DNA from: Candidatus Kaiserbacteria bacterium
GTDB lineage: Bacteria; Patescibacteriota; Minisyncoccia; Phycocordibacterales; UBA2100
Direction of reading: 5' to 3'
Length of the DNA: 44,169 nt
Assembly: GCA_016217925.1 (NCBI GenBank)
Contig: JACRFK010000005.1
Coordinates: 1-44,169, forward strand
Under the pieces are notes generated by a model that did not search any database, was not told the origin of the DNA, and saw only the letters and a program-made list of their open reading frames with translations. The position numbers were made by a program, and so were the translations under genes. This document shows positions 36,721-44,169 of the stretch, piece by piece (within the stretch, counting starts at the first letter, position 1; each line of letters opens with the position of its first letter).

Positions 36721-37827
36721 CTATCCCTTTATCTGCCAGTGTATCGTTTCGTTGCCGAGGCCGTGGACCGTGTTGCAGATAGGCCAGACTTTGACGCCCT
36801 CATCGGTCACGACAGGCTCGGTGGTTTGCCAGTCCTTTTTTACAAGTGTAATTGTTTCCGCGCTCGGCTCGACGCCGTAGAAGCGCGGGCCGTTTACTGA
36901 TACGAAGCTCTCCAGTTTATCGAGTGCGCCAAGCTCATCAAAAATCTGTGTGTAGAGCTCGAGTGCGACGGGGGAGTTGAAGACGCCAAATACGCAACAT
37001 GAAGAAAATTTCTTTGACTCCGGATGGGGCGCCGAGTCAGTACCCGCGAAAACAAAGGGAAGACCTTTCGTCGCGATGTCGCGCACGCGCTCGCGGTCGT
37101 CGCTCGTTTTCACAAGCGGCTTCATATGAATGAGCGTGCGATAGCCGCCGGAAAACGCCTGCCGTCGGTCGTACATAAGGTGTGTCGGCGTCACTGTTGC
37201 GACGAGACGGCCCTCTTTGCCGTTCTTCTCGATGAAATCCACCGCCTGTGCCGAGCTCATGTGTTCGAGCGAGACTTTGAGCTTCGGATATGTTTCCAAT
37301 AGTCGCGGCAAAACGTCGGCAATAAAAAGCCGTTCGCCGTCGTACGGGTCCTCTTCCTCGCCATGCTCGTTGAGGTGTACTTCTCCGTGAAGCAAAAGCG
37401 GCATGCCCACGCGCTCCATTTCTTTAAGCACGTCTTTTGCTTCGAGGATGTCGCGGTAACCCCATTGCGAATTTGTCGTCGCGCCATACGGATATGATTT
37501 CACCGCATAGATCTTCGTACCTTCTGCACCGATGGCGGCACGCTCAATTTCCTGCGGCGTAAGACCTTTGGTTAGATACATCGTCATCAACGGTTCAAAC
37601 AACGTTCTAACATTTTGCAAAACGTTTGAATGTTGCAGAGCCGCTAAAATTTCATTTTTGTACTCAATGGCCGCATCAAGTGTATCAATCGGCGGATCGG
37701 TATTCGGCATTACGATCGCTTTATCGAAACGTGTTGCAGTGTACGGCGTTACGGCCCGCAGCATGGCTCCGCGGCGCAGATGCACATGCGCGTCGAACGG
37801 TTTCTTGATGGTTATTGTGTCAGTCAT
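36721..37827 (-). CDS. pyrC: Dihydroorotase, class II (PyrC-like)
   Basis: 368 residues. FDAHVHLRRG (~11-20, zinc His pair), the Lys-containing VKSYPYGATTNSQWGY (~108-123, carbamylated Lys), LLLHGEVH (~150), SLEHMSSAQAV (~193) and AGTDSAPHP (~268, Asp). Close to the E. coli PyrC type. Makes dihydroorotate in pyrimidine synthesis. -10 TATACT (plus 37834-37839) is 6 bases before ATG, inside the left arm of an inverted repeat. Confidence 0.93.
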   Translation of the reverse strand: MTDTITIKKPFDAHVHLRRGAMLRAVTPYTATRFDKAIVMPNTDPPIDTLDAAIEYKNEILAALQHSNVLQNVRTLFEPLMTMYLTKGLTPQEIERAAIGAEGTKIYAVKSYPYGATTNSQWGYRDILEAKDVLKEMERVGMPLLLHGEVHLNEHGEEEDPYDGERLFIADVLPRLLETYPKLKVSLEHMSSAQAVDFIEKNGKEGRLVATVTPTHLMYDRRQAFSGGYRTLIHMKPLVKTSDDRERVRDIATKGLPFVFAGTDSAPHPESKKFSSCCVFGVFNSPVALELYTQIFDELGALDKLESFVSVNGPRFYGVEPSAETITLVKKDWQTTEPVVTDEGVKVWPICNTVHGLGNETIHWQIKG

Positions 37828-37833
37828 GCCGAA

Positions 37834-37976
37834 AGTATACCCCGATAGTAGATGTTGGCGAGGCGCGAAGCGCAGTCGCTAAGGAATGCTAGATTTGAAA
37901 ACCATTGTCAGCGTTCGCGGTCCGTACCCTCGCTCCAGAGAAGACTATCGCCAACATTCACTACGGGGTATACACT
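37834..37976. repeat. Inverted repeat with outward -10 boxes and a tRNA-Ser-like core (pyrC/mae)
   Basis: Arms GTATACCCCG...ATGTTGGCGA (37835-37861) and its complement (37948-37973) match at 24 positions with two mismatches and one indel. Each arm carries a -10 (TATACT for pyrC, TATACA for the malic enzyme). The core 37857-37937 resembles a decayed tRNA-Ser: GGCGAGG pairs with CCTCGCT, then CCA; TTTGAAAACC looks like a UGA anticodon loop, but the anticodon and T stems do not pair. Confidence 0.55.
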
Positions 37977-37983
37977 GTCGGAC

Positions 37984-39189
37984 ATGGCAAAAAAGGATGT
38001 CTCATCCGCCAAAGGCGGACCCCCCTCCGGCGGGAAACTTGCTCAAACAGCTCTCGCACTCCACAAAAAGCTCGGCGGCAAAATCCGTATCATGCCCGCG
38101 GCACCTGTGCGCAACCGTGCTGACCTCTCCCTCGTCTACACACCCGGTGTCGCGGCGGTCTCTTCGTACGTTGCGAAATATCCGCAGGAAGCCCGCGACT
38201 ACACGATAAAAGGTCGCATGGTCGCCGTTATCTCCGACGGCTCCGCCGTGCTTGGTCTCGGCAATATCGGTGCCCTGGGCGCCTTGCCGGTCATGGAAGG
38301 GAAGTGTGCGCTTTTCAAGACGTTTGCCGGAGTTGATGCGTTTCCCATCGTCCTCGACACTACTCCGCTAAAGCTTCGAAGTGCAAGCACACAGGAGGAA
38401 ATAGATTTTATCGTTCAAACAGTTATCGCCATTGCCCCCGCGTTCGGCGGCATCAATCTTGAAGACATCGGCGCACCGAAGTGTTTTGAAATAGAAAAAC
38501 GCATCTCTGATGCACTCGACATCCCGGTCATGCACGACGACCAGCACGGCACCGCTATCGTCGTCTTGGCGGGTATGATAAATGCGCTCAAAGTCGTCGG
38601 CAAGAAAATGTCTTCGGCGAAGTTCGTAATCCTCGGCGCGGGGGCCGCGGGGACGGCGACCGCAAAGCTTCTGCATGTCGCGGGAGCAAAAAACATCGTC
38701 GTGCTCGATAGTAAAGGCATCGTTGACTCCAAACGCCCCGAGCCGCACAAACGCGAGCTTGCAAAATTCAATACGAGAAACGTGAGAGGAGGATTGCGCG
38801 AGGCACTCACCGGTGCCGACGTCTTGCTCGGCGTTTCTGGTCCCAATCTGGTGAAAGCGGAAGATATCCGGCTCATGGCGAAGAAGGCGATAGTCTTCGC
38901 GATGGCGAATCCGACACCTGAGATCATGCCGGACGAGGCGAAGCGAGGGGGAGCGATGGTCGTCGGTACCGGCCGCTCGGATTTCCCGAACCAGATAAAT
39001 AATTCGCTCGCATTTCCCGGCATTTTCCGCGGTGCGCTCGACCACGGCGTAACGAAAATTACCGATGAGATGAAAGTGAAAGCGGCAAAAGCGATAGCCG
39101 CACTCGTCAAAAAGCCGACCGCCAACTACGTCATTCCAGACATGTTCGACAGACGCGCTCCTCTCGCGGTCGCCAAAGTGATACGCTGA
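37984..39189 (+). CDS. NAD(P)-dependent malic enzyme
   Basis: 401 residues. VYTPGVAAVSSYVAK (~43-57), HDDQHGTAIV (~179-188, malic signature) and Rossmann KFVILGAGAAGTATAKLL (~212-229). Converts malate to pyruvate and CO2 with NAD(P)H. I choose ATG 37984 over an in-frame start in the repeat. Residues ~8-17 (SAKGGPPSGG) come from the coding palindrome shared with uL23 and uS17. Confidence 0.93.
   Translation: MAKKDVSSAKGGPPSGGKLAQTALALHKKLGGKIRIMPAAPVRNRADLSLVYTPGVAAVSSYVAKYPQEARDYTIKGRMVAVISDGSAVLGLGNIGALGALPVMEGKCALFKTFAGVDAFPIVLDTTPLKLRSASTQEEIDFIVQTVIAIAPAFGGINLEDIGAPKCFEIEKRISDALDIPVMHDDQHGTAIVVLAGMINALKVVGKKMSSAKFVILGAGAAGTATAKLLHVAGAKNIVVLDSKGIVDSKRPEPHKRELAKFNTRNVRGGLREALTGADVLLGVSGPNLVKAEDIRLMAKKAIVFAMANPTPEIMPDEAKRGGAMVVGTGRSDFPNQINNSLAFPGIFRGALDHGVTKITDEMKVKAAKAIAALVKKPTANYVIPDMFDRRAPLAVAKVIR
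38005..38034 (+). repeat. 30-base palindromic protein-coding repeat, copy 3 (malic enzyme)
   Basis: TCCGCC-aaa-GGCGGA, CCC, then an imperfect CCCTCCGGCGGG palindrome. Same frame as in rplW and rpsQ: SAKGGPPSGG against SAGGGSSSGG. Diverged, so an older copy or different subfamily. Confidence 0.6.
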
Positions 39190-39195
39190 TTTGGC

Positions 39196-40983
39196 ATGGG
39201 ATCTGAAGCACCGCGTCCCAGACAGCACGACAGACGGGATACACTTGCCGCCAAGTTTCTTGATATTCACGACCTCAGCGCGAATCTAAATTTCTCGGTT
39301 GAAAACGCGCCGGGTTCGCCTGCCGCACTTCCAAGAGCGATATCCCTCCACATGCTTCCGATGAAGGATGTTCCGCTTCTTGCGAAGAGGAGGGAATTTA
39401 GAGCAGGACTCGCGAAGTTGGCAGAACGATTGACTTCGGATGACCGATTCCGCAATGTTGAACGTATCGATGCAACCTCGTGGGCGGTCACAATGAGTCC
39501 TGAACTGCTTGAACAACTTGGTTTTAGCGTTGATAGAGAGAGTACTAAGCAATACAGCCAAAAAAAAGTCGCAGATTACGACAAACTCCACAAGCGGCTC
39601 ATCAGACTGTTTCTTGTGGAGAAGCAAAACAGAGGAGTCAAAGCAACGCATGCATGGATGACCCGCGAAGATTTGCTCGCCAATGAGAAATATAATCCGA
39701 TCGGAACGACTACGGAGGAGGGCGGGGACAGTTTGGAAAGATTGACGGAGAAAAATCAGAATTTTTTGGAGCAAATTTCTTCCGCACGCACCTTTCAGCA
39801 ACTTATTTGGGGTGTCGAAGCAGCTGCCGTAGAGTCCGGAGACGGCGCAAAAGTTTTGAATGACAACGGCGGGACTGTTTCAGCCGGGAAGTTGTTGCGG
39901 GAACTCACACGTGTTGATACTGAGGAAGAGCGGGGGGACCCCAACGACTTGGAAACGGTACGTCAGATAAAACCGCTTCAGAGAAAAGTATTGGATATCC
40001 GTTCAGCTCGCGCTTCGCTCAATGCGATATACAGAGATGCGCGCACGCAGTGGCAGACGCCGATAAGCGACGAGTACTTTTCTATCCACGCCATCAATAG
40101 GAAAGAGTTTAACGAAAAGAACGGGCTTCCGGCGCCTGAAGATACGATACCCATCTGGATTGCGCCCGGATTCAGGGTTGGCGCCGAGGCATTGAGAAGA
40201 AATGCGGTCGGCATGTCCGAGCTCGACCACTCCGTTGCTACGTATGTCGTAGATCCTCGCAACGAAGCCACCGATTCCCGATATACATTCCCGCCCAACA
40301 TCCCTGCACTGACTAAAATGCATGCCAGCGCTCTCCTTACGGCAATAGAAGCCGGCAGTAAAAATATATTTAGAGGAGAAGAAAAGGTGAATGTTTTGGG
40401 GTATTCGAACGGTGCCATCAATGCGATCGTCGCTGCAATGGCACTGCCGGAAAGATTTAATAAAATAATTCTGGTCAATCCGGCGGGGCTGACGGATCTC
40501 AATGACCCGTACTTACTGCGATTCTTGAAACTTTCGGCGAAATCATTTACGCACGGAAAACAGGTTTTAACAGAGGCGGGTCTGAAGCCGGCTCAATCAC
40601 GACTCACACAACTTGCGGATATGGGCGGGCCTGATATGGAAGTCGATAAACCGCGTGACCTGTATGAAGAGTTTTCTGCAGAGATGAATGAAATTGGCAA
40701 AAAAGGCGGACTAAGAGCTGCAATTGATACGGCGAGCGCCATCAGCCAAGCAGACCTCATTCCCATGATTCAATATCTCACCGAGCGTGGCGTGAAAATA
40801 GAGATACTTGCGGCGGAGGGTGATCCGATGTTTTCCGAAAAACAAATTGAAGAGTCCGGAAGAAAAGCCGGTGTCCCTGTCGTTACGCTTGCAGGGGCAC
40901 ATGCAAATGTCGGCTTCAGTCCGGGAGCGATGGCCGAGATATATATCGACGCATTTAAGGATATGGACGAGCAGGCCGCATAG
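39196..40983 (+). CDS. Large protein with a C-terminal alpha/beta hydrolase domain
   Basis: 595 residues. The N-terminal ~140 residues contain ISLHMLPMKDVPLLAKRREFRAGLAKLAERL and IDATSWAVTMSPELLEQLGFSVD, which I recognise as a recurrent uncharacterised CPR domain. The C-terminal ~300 has an alpha/beta hydrolase core: nucleophile elbow LGYSNGAINAI (~400-410, GxSxG), acid AAEGDPMF (~540), His AGAHANVGFSP (~565). A helical linker separates them. No signal peptide. Starts 6 bases after the malic enzyme stop, so likely co-transcribed. Substrate unknown. Confidence 0.7.
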   Translation: MGSEAPRPRQHDRRDTLAAKFLDIHDLSANLNFSVENAPGSPAALPRAISLHMLPMKDVPLLAKRREFRAGLAKLAERLTSDDRFRNVERIDATSWAVTMSPELLEQLGFSVDRESTKQYSQKKVADYDKLHKRLIRLFLVEKQNRGVKATHAWMTREDLLANEKYNPIGTTTEEGGDSLERLTEKNQNFLEQISSARTFQQLIWGVEAAAVESGDGAKVLNDNGGTVSAGKLLRELTRVDTEEERGDPNDLETVRQIKPLQRKVLDIRSARASLNAIYRDARTQWQTPISDEYFSIHAINRKEFNEKNGLPAPEDTIPIWIAPGFRVGAEALRRNAVGMSELDHSVATYVVDPRNEATDSRYTFPPNIPALTKMHASALLTAIEAGSKNIFRGEEKVNVLGYSNGAINAIVAAMALPERFNKIILVNPAGLTDLNDPYLLRFLKLSAKSFTHGKQVLTEAGLKPAQSRLTQLADMGGPDMEVDKPRDLYEEFSAEMNEIGKKGGLRAAIDTASAISQADLIPMIQYLTERGVKIEILAAEGDPMFSEKQIEESGRKAGVPVVTLAGAHANVGFSPGAMAEIYIDAFKDMDEQAA

Positions 40984-41032
40984 TTCGCTCTCACTCTCGA
41001 AAGTCATCTTTTAGCAAGATATACTGGAGGGT

Positions 41033-41269
41033 ATGGACCCGATGCAGCTTGCCCAGTTGAAACGTCAGGCCGAATGGTACGCCGAACAGACGCGACACAG
41101 CGAACAGGATTTTCAGACCGCCGAGCTTGCCCTGGAGAACGCGAAGAAGAAAGTGGAAGAGGCAAAAAAGAAACTCGCGGAGAACAAGCGGAAGCTCAAC
41201 GTCTTTCATCAGGATGTAGCGCGCGGGGAAGCGGAGATGCGTAAGAGTATAGCGGACGCCCGCCACTAG
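41033..41269 (+). CDS. Small coiled-coil protein
   Basis: 78 residues, almost entirely heptad helix (EQDFQTAELALENAKKKVEEAKKKLAENKRKL). No family. -10 TATACT (41020-41025) is 7 bases before ATG, so leaderless; GGAGG at 41026-41030 would lie at the transcript's very start, too close to act as a normal Shine-Dalgarno. Confidence 0.6.
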   Translation: MDPMQLAQLKRQAEWYAEQTRHSEQDFQTAELALENAKKKVEEAKKKLAENKRKLNVFHQDVARGEAEMRKSIADARH

Positions 41270-41290
41270 CATTGCATAGCGTGTACGTTC

Positions 41291-41296
41291 TATAAT
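41291..41296 (+). promoter_or_regulatory. -10 box of tRNA-Ile
   Basis: TATAAT 10 bases before the tRNA 5' end, so the primary transcript would start about 3 bases upstream of the mature end. Confidence 0.55.
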
Positions 41297-41306
41297 CGAG
41301 CTTCAT

Positions 41307-41377
41307 GCGCCCATAGCTCAATGGTAGAGCGATCGTCTTATACACGATTGATCCAGGTTCGATCCCTGGTGGGCGTA
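41307..41377 (+). tRNA. tRNA-Ile with UAU anticodon
   Basis: All arms fold: acceptor GCGCCCA/TGGGCGT (first pair G-U), D-arm GCTC-AATGGTA-GAGC, anticodon ATCGT-CTTATAC-ACGAT, variable TGAT, T-arm CCAGG-TTCGATC-CCTGG, discriminator A. The anticodon is TAT, which reads AUA. No CCA is encoded. Most bacteria read AUA with a lysidine-modified CAU tRNA instead. Confidence 0.93.
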
Positions 41378-41440
41378 CAAAGATGAATCCCGTGTGCATT
41401 TCGGAGTTGCGCCGTTTAGGTGCCGTGCAACAATGTCCCC

Positions 41441-43162
41441 ATGACACATGCCTTCAGGTCTTCTGTGTTACTAGCCTTCGCATTTGTCGCAGGGCTTGTT
41501 CTTCTCCCACACATAGGTTTCGCGGCGCAGGTCACGGTAACGATGGCGAATGGTTCGTTCTATCCTCCCAACATAACGGTCAATGCAGGGGATGCCGTGA
41601 CGTGGGTGAACAACGACAGCCGACCGCATACCGCGACATCCAATTCCGGGAATTTTGACAGTGGCACGATACCATCGGGCCAAAGCTACGGAGCCATCTT
41701 TAATACCCCAGGAACGTACCCGTACCGCTCGACGCTTGATGTCGCACCGAACGGCCCAAGCATGACAGGCACCATAACGGTTCTTGCCTCCGGGGCGACC
41801 TATACCAACACGACGGGAAACCCCACTTTGGAGGCTCAATTGCGGGCACAGGCGCAGGCATTGCTTGCACAAGTTACGGCGCTTCAAGCCCAGTATGGAG
41901 GGAACGCCACAGCCTATCCAGGCACGGTTACTGTGGACTCGAGTGCGTGCCCGAATATCGGCAGGACGTTGCGTCGCGGCATTTCGGGAGACGACGTACT
42001 TCGTCTGCAAAAGTTCCTCGCACGCGACCCGTCTGTCTATCCAGAGGCTGTCGCGAGCGGATATTACGGAGCCCTCACTGAACGAGCAGTACAAAGATGG
42101 CAAGTGAAATACAATATCGTTTCATCGGGTACGCCGACGACGACCGGGTATGGAGTCGTCGGTCCGCGTACCGCCGCGGCCATCGCGCTCCTGTGTTCAA
42201 CGGGAGGTTACGGAGGAGTCGTCGGCCCCGGTGGACAAGGGCCCGTCGGCGGATTTATTACCGTCTCTCCGATCTCAGGCGCCGCTCCACTTACGGTGAA
42301 TGTGACTGCAACGGTCAATACCGCAAATTCATGCGGTGGTGCTATCTATACACTTGAGTTTGGTGACAACACCCCTCCGCAGCAGATACCGGTATCAGCC
42401 GGCAACTGCGGACAACTCAACCAGACCTACCCGCACACATACCAGTACGGTGGCACGTACCAGATCAAACTTTCCGCCGGCACGCATTCGACGACGGCGA
42501 CTGTTACCGTGACGGGCCCGGCGGCCCCTCCTCCACCGGTCTTTACACCCGGACTTCCTAGCGAGACCTTCGGCGCTAGCCCCACGTCGGGCTCGGCACC
42601 GCTCACGGTCACCTTCGCGGGGGTCGTAAACAGCAACGACGCGGGCTTCTGCATTGGCGGCTGCGCGTCGGCCTTGGATTTCGGTGACGGCACTATGGCT
42701 TCCGTCAAGTTGCCCGCATCAATTGGCGGTTGGCTCAACTACAGCGTGACACACACATACACGCAAAGCGGCGGGTACCGCGCGACCCTCTATCAGGGAG
42801 GGGCGGGTTCTGCTCAGCCGAAGGTGGGGACGGTGACTATCACCGTCACTCCGCCTCCGCCTCCGCCTACACCGGGCGATTATACATATAGTCCACCGAC
42901 CCCGACGTCGTCAGGTGGCGACCCGCTCGCGTTCAGTATCCAATTCGACCTTCCCGCTCCGTGCACAGGCTACCAGGTCTCGTGGGGGGATGGCTCGCCT
43001 AATTCCGTACAACAAGACGGAGGTGCCACGTGCACACAACAGGCACCGCTCATCAAAACACTCTCGCATACCTATGCGGTGGGCGGGAATTACACCGTCG
43101 TCGTGAAGCGTGGGGCCACGCTCGCGCGCACCGACGACCTCTCCTTCAGGATAGTGAACTAA
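41441..43162 (+). CDS. Exported surface protein: cupredoxin-like, peptidoglycan-binding and PKD modules
   Basis: 573 residues. Signal peptide to ~29 (SSVLLAFAFVAGLVLLPHIGFAA). Cupredoxin-like domain ~30-118 (FYPPNITVNAGDAVTWVNND, RPHTA His, SMTGTITV Met), but the usual C..H loop reads YPYRSTLD, so two copper ligands are missing. Coiled coil ~128-150, peptidoglycan-binding domain ~165-255 (DDVLRLQKFL, GYYGALTERAVQRWQ), then three PKD-like domains (YTLEFGDN, ALDFGDGT, YQVSWGDGS) with Pro-rich linkers. Likely anchored in the wall. Start chosen at ATG 41441; a GTG at 41420 is in frame. Confidence 0.85.
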   Translation: MTHAFRSSVLLAFAFVAGLVLLPHIGFAAQVTVTMANGSFYPPNITVNAGDAVTWVNNDSRPHTATSNSGNFDSGTIPSGQSYGAIFNTPGTYPYRSTLDVAPNGPSMTGTITVLASGATYTNTTGNPTLEAQLRAQAQALLAQVTALQAQYGGNATAYPGTVTVDSSACPNIGRTLRRGISGDDVLRLQKFLARDPSVYPEAVASGYYGALTERAVQRWQVKYNIVSSGTPTTTGYGVVGPRTAAAIALLCSTGGYGGVVGPGGQGPVGGFITVSPISGAAPLTVNVTATVNTANSCGGAIYTLEFGDNTPPQQIPVSAGNCGQLNQTYPHTYQYGGTYQIKLSAGTHSTTATVTVTGPAAPPPPVFTPGLPSETFGASPTSGSAPLTVTFAGVVNSNDAGFCIGGCASALDFGDGTMASVKLPASIGGWLNYSVTHTYTQSGGYRATLYQGGAGSAQPKVGTVTITVTPPPPPPTPGDYTYSPPTPTSSGGDPLAFSIQFDLPAPCTGYQVSWGDGSPNSVQQDGGATCTQQAPLIKTLSHTYAVGGNYTVVVKRGATLARTDDLSFRIVN

Positions 43163-43165
43163 CCT

Positions 43166-44169
43166 ATGCACCTGAGGCACGCTCTCATGGTCATAATTCT
43201 CGGCGTTCTTTTTCTGTCCACTGCAAGCATGCCTGCGCAGGTAGGCGCGCTCTCCGTCGACGAGCTCCAAGCACAGATCGCGAACCTTCTCGCACAGGTC
43301 GAGAAGCTTCAGGAGCAACTGCCATCAGTGCAGGTACCCATGCCGTCGAAGTCCAGACCGTGCCCGCAACTTCCCAGGGTACTATCTCGCGGCTACCGCG
43401 GTGATGATGTTTCAAGTTTACAAAGGTATCTCGACGTGCAAGAAACGGGCTACTTTGGGGCGATTACCGAACGTGCTGTACAAACGTTCCAAACGTACAT
43501 TGGACTGATGTCGTCCTCAAGTAGTGCCGCATCCGGTTACGGAGTTGTTGGCACGAAGACGCGCTCGGCAATATATGCAGCCTGTGACAGTTCGGTACCC
43601 GTTAATGACGTACTGTCGGTTTCGGCGAGAGGTCTTTCAATATCTGTCGACGTTACCGTCAACGGCAAGGGCTCGTGCCTTGCGCGACAATACATTCTCG
43701 ATTTTGGCGATGGTTCTGCGTTGCCTATCATTCCCATTTCAGCCAACACCTGCAGCGCGATCAAAAAGACGATGCCGCATACATACGCGAAAAATGGCGC
43801 CTACACCGTGACGCTCTCTTCAGATGGGGGAAAGATATCGGTGCCACTAACGGTGGAAGGAAAAGCCCTGCAAACGGCGCCAACAACACCGTCATGCTAC
43901 GCCCCGATGTTCCTTCCCGTAAGCTCGATACCGGCAGCATTTCTTGGAGTACGGTGGACGCTCCCCATCTTTTCAGTATCCACCACGAGTGATGCTGCGT
44001 CTGTTACCGCGGACGGCCTTCCCCCCGGTGTTACGCTCCGGGGTCAGGGATCAAGCTCTGTGGGTACCAGTACTACGTGGATTCTTGATGGCGCACCGAG
44101 CGTTTCCGGCACGTATTCGCTCACGCTCTCCGCGAAGAATCTCTGCGGCACAGCAGTCCGCACGATATC
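43166..44169 (+). CDS. Exported peptidoglycan-binding/PKD surface protein (3' end outside the window)
   Basis: Open from ATG 43166 to the window end (334+ codons). Signal peptide ~1-25 (LMVIILGVLFLSTASMPAQVGA), coiled coil ~28-52 (LQAQIANLLAQVEKLQEQL), peptidoglycan-binding domain ~65-140 (DDVSSLQRYLDV, GYFGAITERAVQTFQ), a PKD-like domain (YILDFGDGS ... HTYAKNGAYTVTLS) and a putative Ig domain (GLPPGVTL). Same design as 4663 and 41441, four bases after the latter: tandem paralogues, probably co-transcribed. Confidence 0.8.
   Translation, partial: MHLRHALMVIILGVLFLSTASMPAQVGALSVDELQAQIANLLAQVEKLQEQLPSVQVPMPSKSRPCPQLPRVLSRGYRGDDVSSLQRYLDVQETGYFGAITERAVQTFQTYIGLMSSSSSAASGYGVVGTKTRSAIYAACDSSVPVNDVLSVSARGLSISVDVTVNGKGSCLARQYILDFGDGSALPIIPISANTCSAIKKTMPHTYAKNGAYTVTLSSDGGKISVPLTVEGKALQTAPTTPSCYAPMFLPVSSIPAAFLGVRWTLPIFSVSTTSDAASVTADGLPPGVTLRGQGSSSVGTSTTWILDGAPSVSGTYSLTLSAKNLCGTAVRTI

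Noticed and set aside
37857-37937. Functional tRNA-Ser(UGA)
   Set aside because: Acceptor halves pair, but the anticodon and T stems do not; kept only as tRNA-like.
41026-41030. GGAGG as Shine-Dalgarno of the coiled-coil gene
   Set aside because: It lies directly after the -10 box and would be at or upstream of the transcript start.

Overview
The window looks like the chromosome of a Patescibacteria (CPR) bacterium, most likely of the Parcubacteria lineage; this is inferred from gene content, not measured. The clues are an S10/spc ribosomal-protein operon with no uL30 gene between rpsE and rplO, a zinc-type uS14, a TraG/VirD4-like ATPase, a DUF5674 protein, large signal-peptide proteins that combine peptidoglycan-binding and PKD-like modules, and many genes that lack a Shine-Dalgarno sequence and seem to be transcribed without a leader.

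Layout. 1-290 is the tail of a secreted Ig-like protein. 297-3196 has a strong promoter and rplC-rplD-rplW-rplB. 3296-7269 is an insertion in the operon: DUF5674, a hypothetical protein, a GNAT acetyltransferase, and a structured leader followed by an 868-residue surface protein. A terminator and a new promoter at 7291-7348 restart rpsS-rplV-rpsC-rplP-rpmC-rpsQ-rplN-rplX-rplE. A second interruption (11067-12323) holds two minus-strand genes, a PaaX/Cas2-like protein and a ParB-fold protein, plus a remnant of an rplE 3' end. A third promoter (12345-12373) restarts rpsZ-rpsH-rplF-rplR-rpsE-rplO-secY, followed by a cytidylate-kinase-like gene, adk and map. 18777-28082 carries mostly leaderless single genes: two LOG proteins, purD, a TraB/TIKI-like membrane protein, the TraG-like ATPase, ndk, a beta-CASP nuclease and a probable ncRNA. 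On the minus strand, infC-rpmI-rplT form an operon. 29775-32953 encodes an M15 peptidase, a thermonuclease and two anchored proteins. tmRNA and smpB lie together on the minus strand. Then come a transglutaminase-like protein, ftsH, pyrC, a malic enzyme, an alpha/beta hydrolase, a coiled-coil protein, tRNA-Ile(UAU), and two more surface proteins, the last cut by the window end.

The genes mainly serve translation (ribosomal proteins, SecY, MAP, IF-3, tmRNA/SmpB, tRNA) and protein quality control (FtsH). Nucleotide enzymes are sparse (adk, ndk, cmk-like, purD, pyrC). The rest is a set of exported proteins likely to act at the cell wall.

The most unusual feature is the density and placement of palindromic repeats. 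One family (arms ATCCCGTTAGA / TCTAACGGGAT) abuts the start codons of rplB, the cmk-like kinase and infC. A 30-base double hairpin sits in frame, in the same reading frame each time, in uL23, uS17 and the malic enzyme. A 48-base double hairpin is inserted in frame in uL3. Long palindromes fill the rplF-rplR, rpmI-rplT and infC-rpmI gaps and the pyrC-mae gap, where the arms carry outward -10 boxes around a tRNA-Ser-like core. Two ribosomal genes, rplB and rplE, have extra diverged copies of their own 3' ends downstream.
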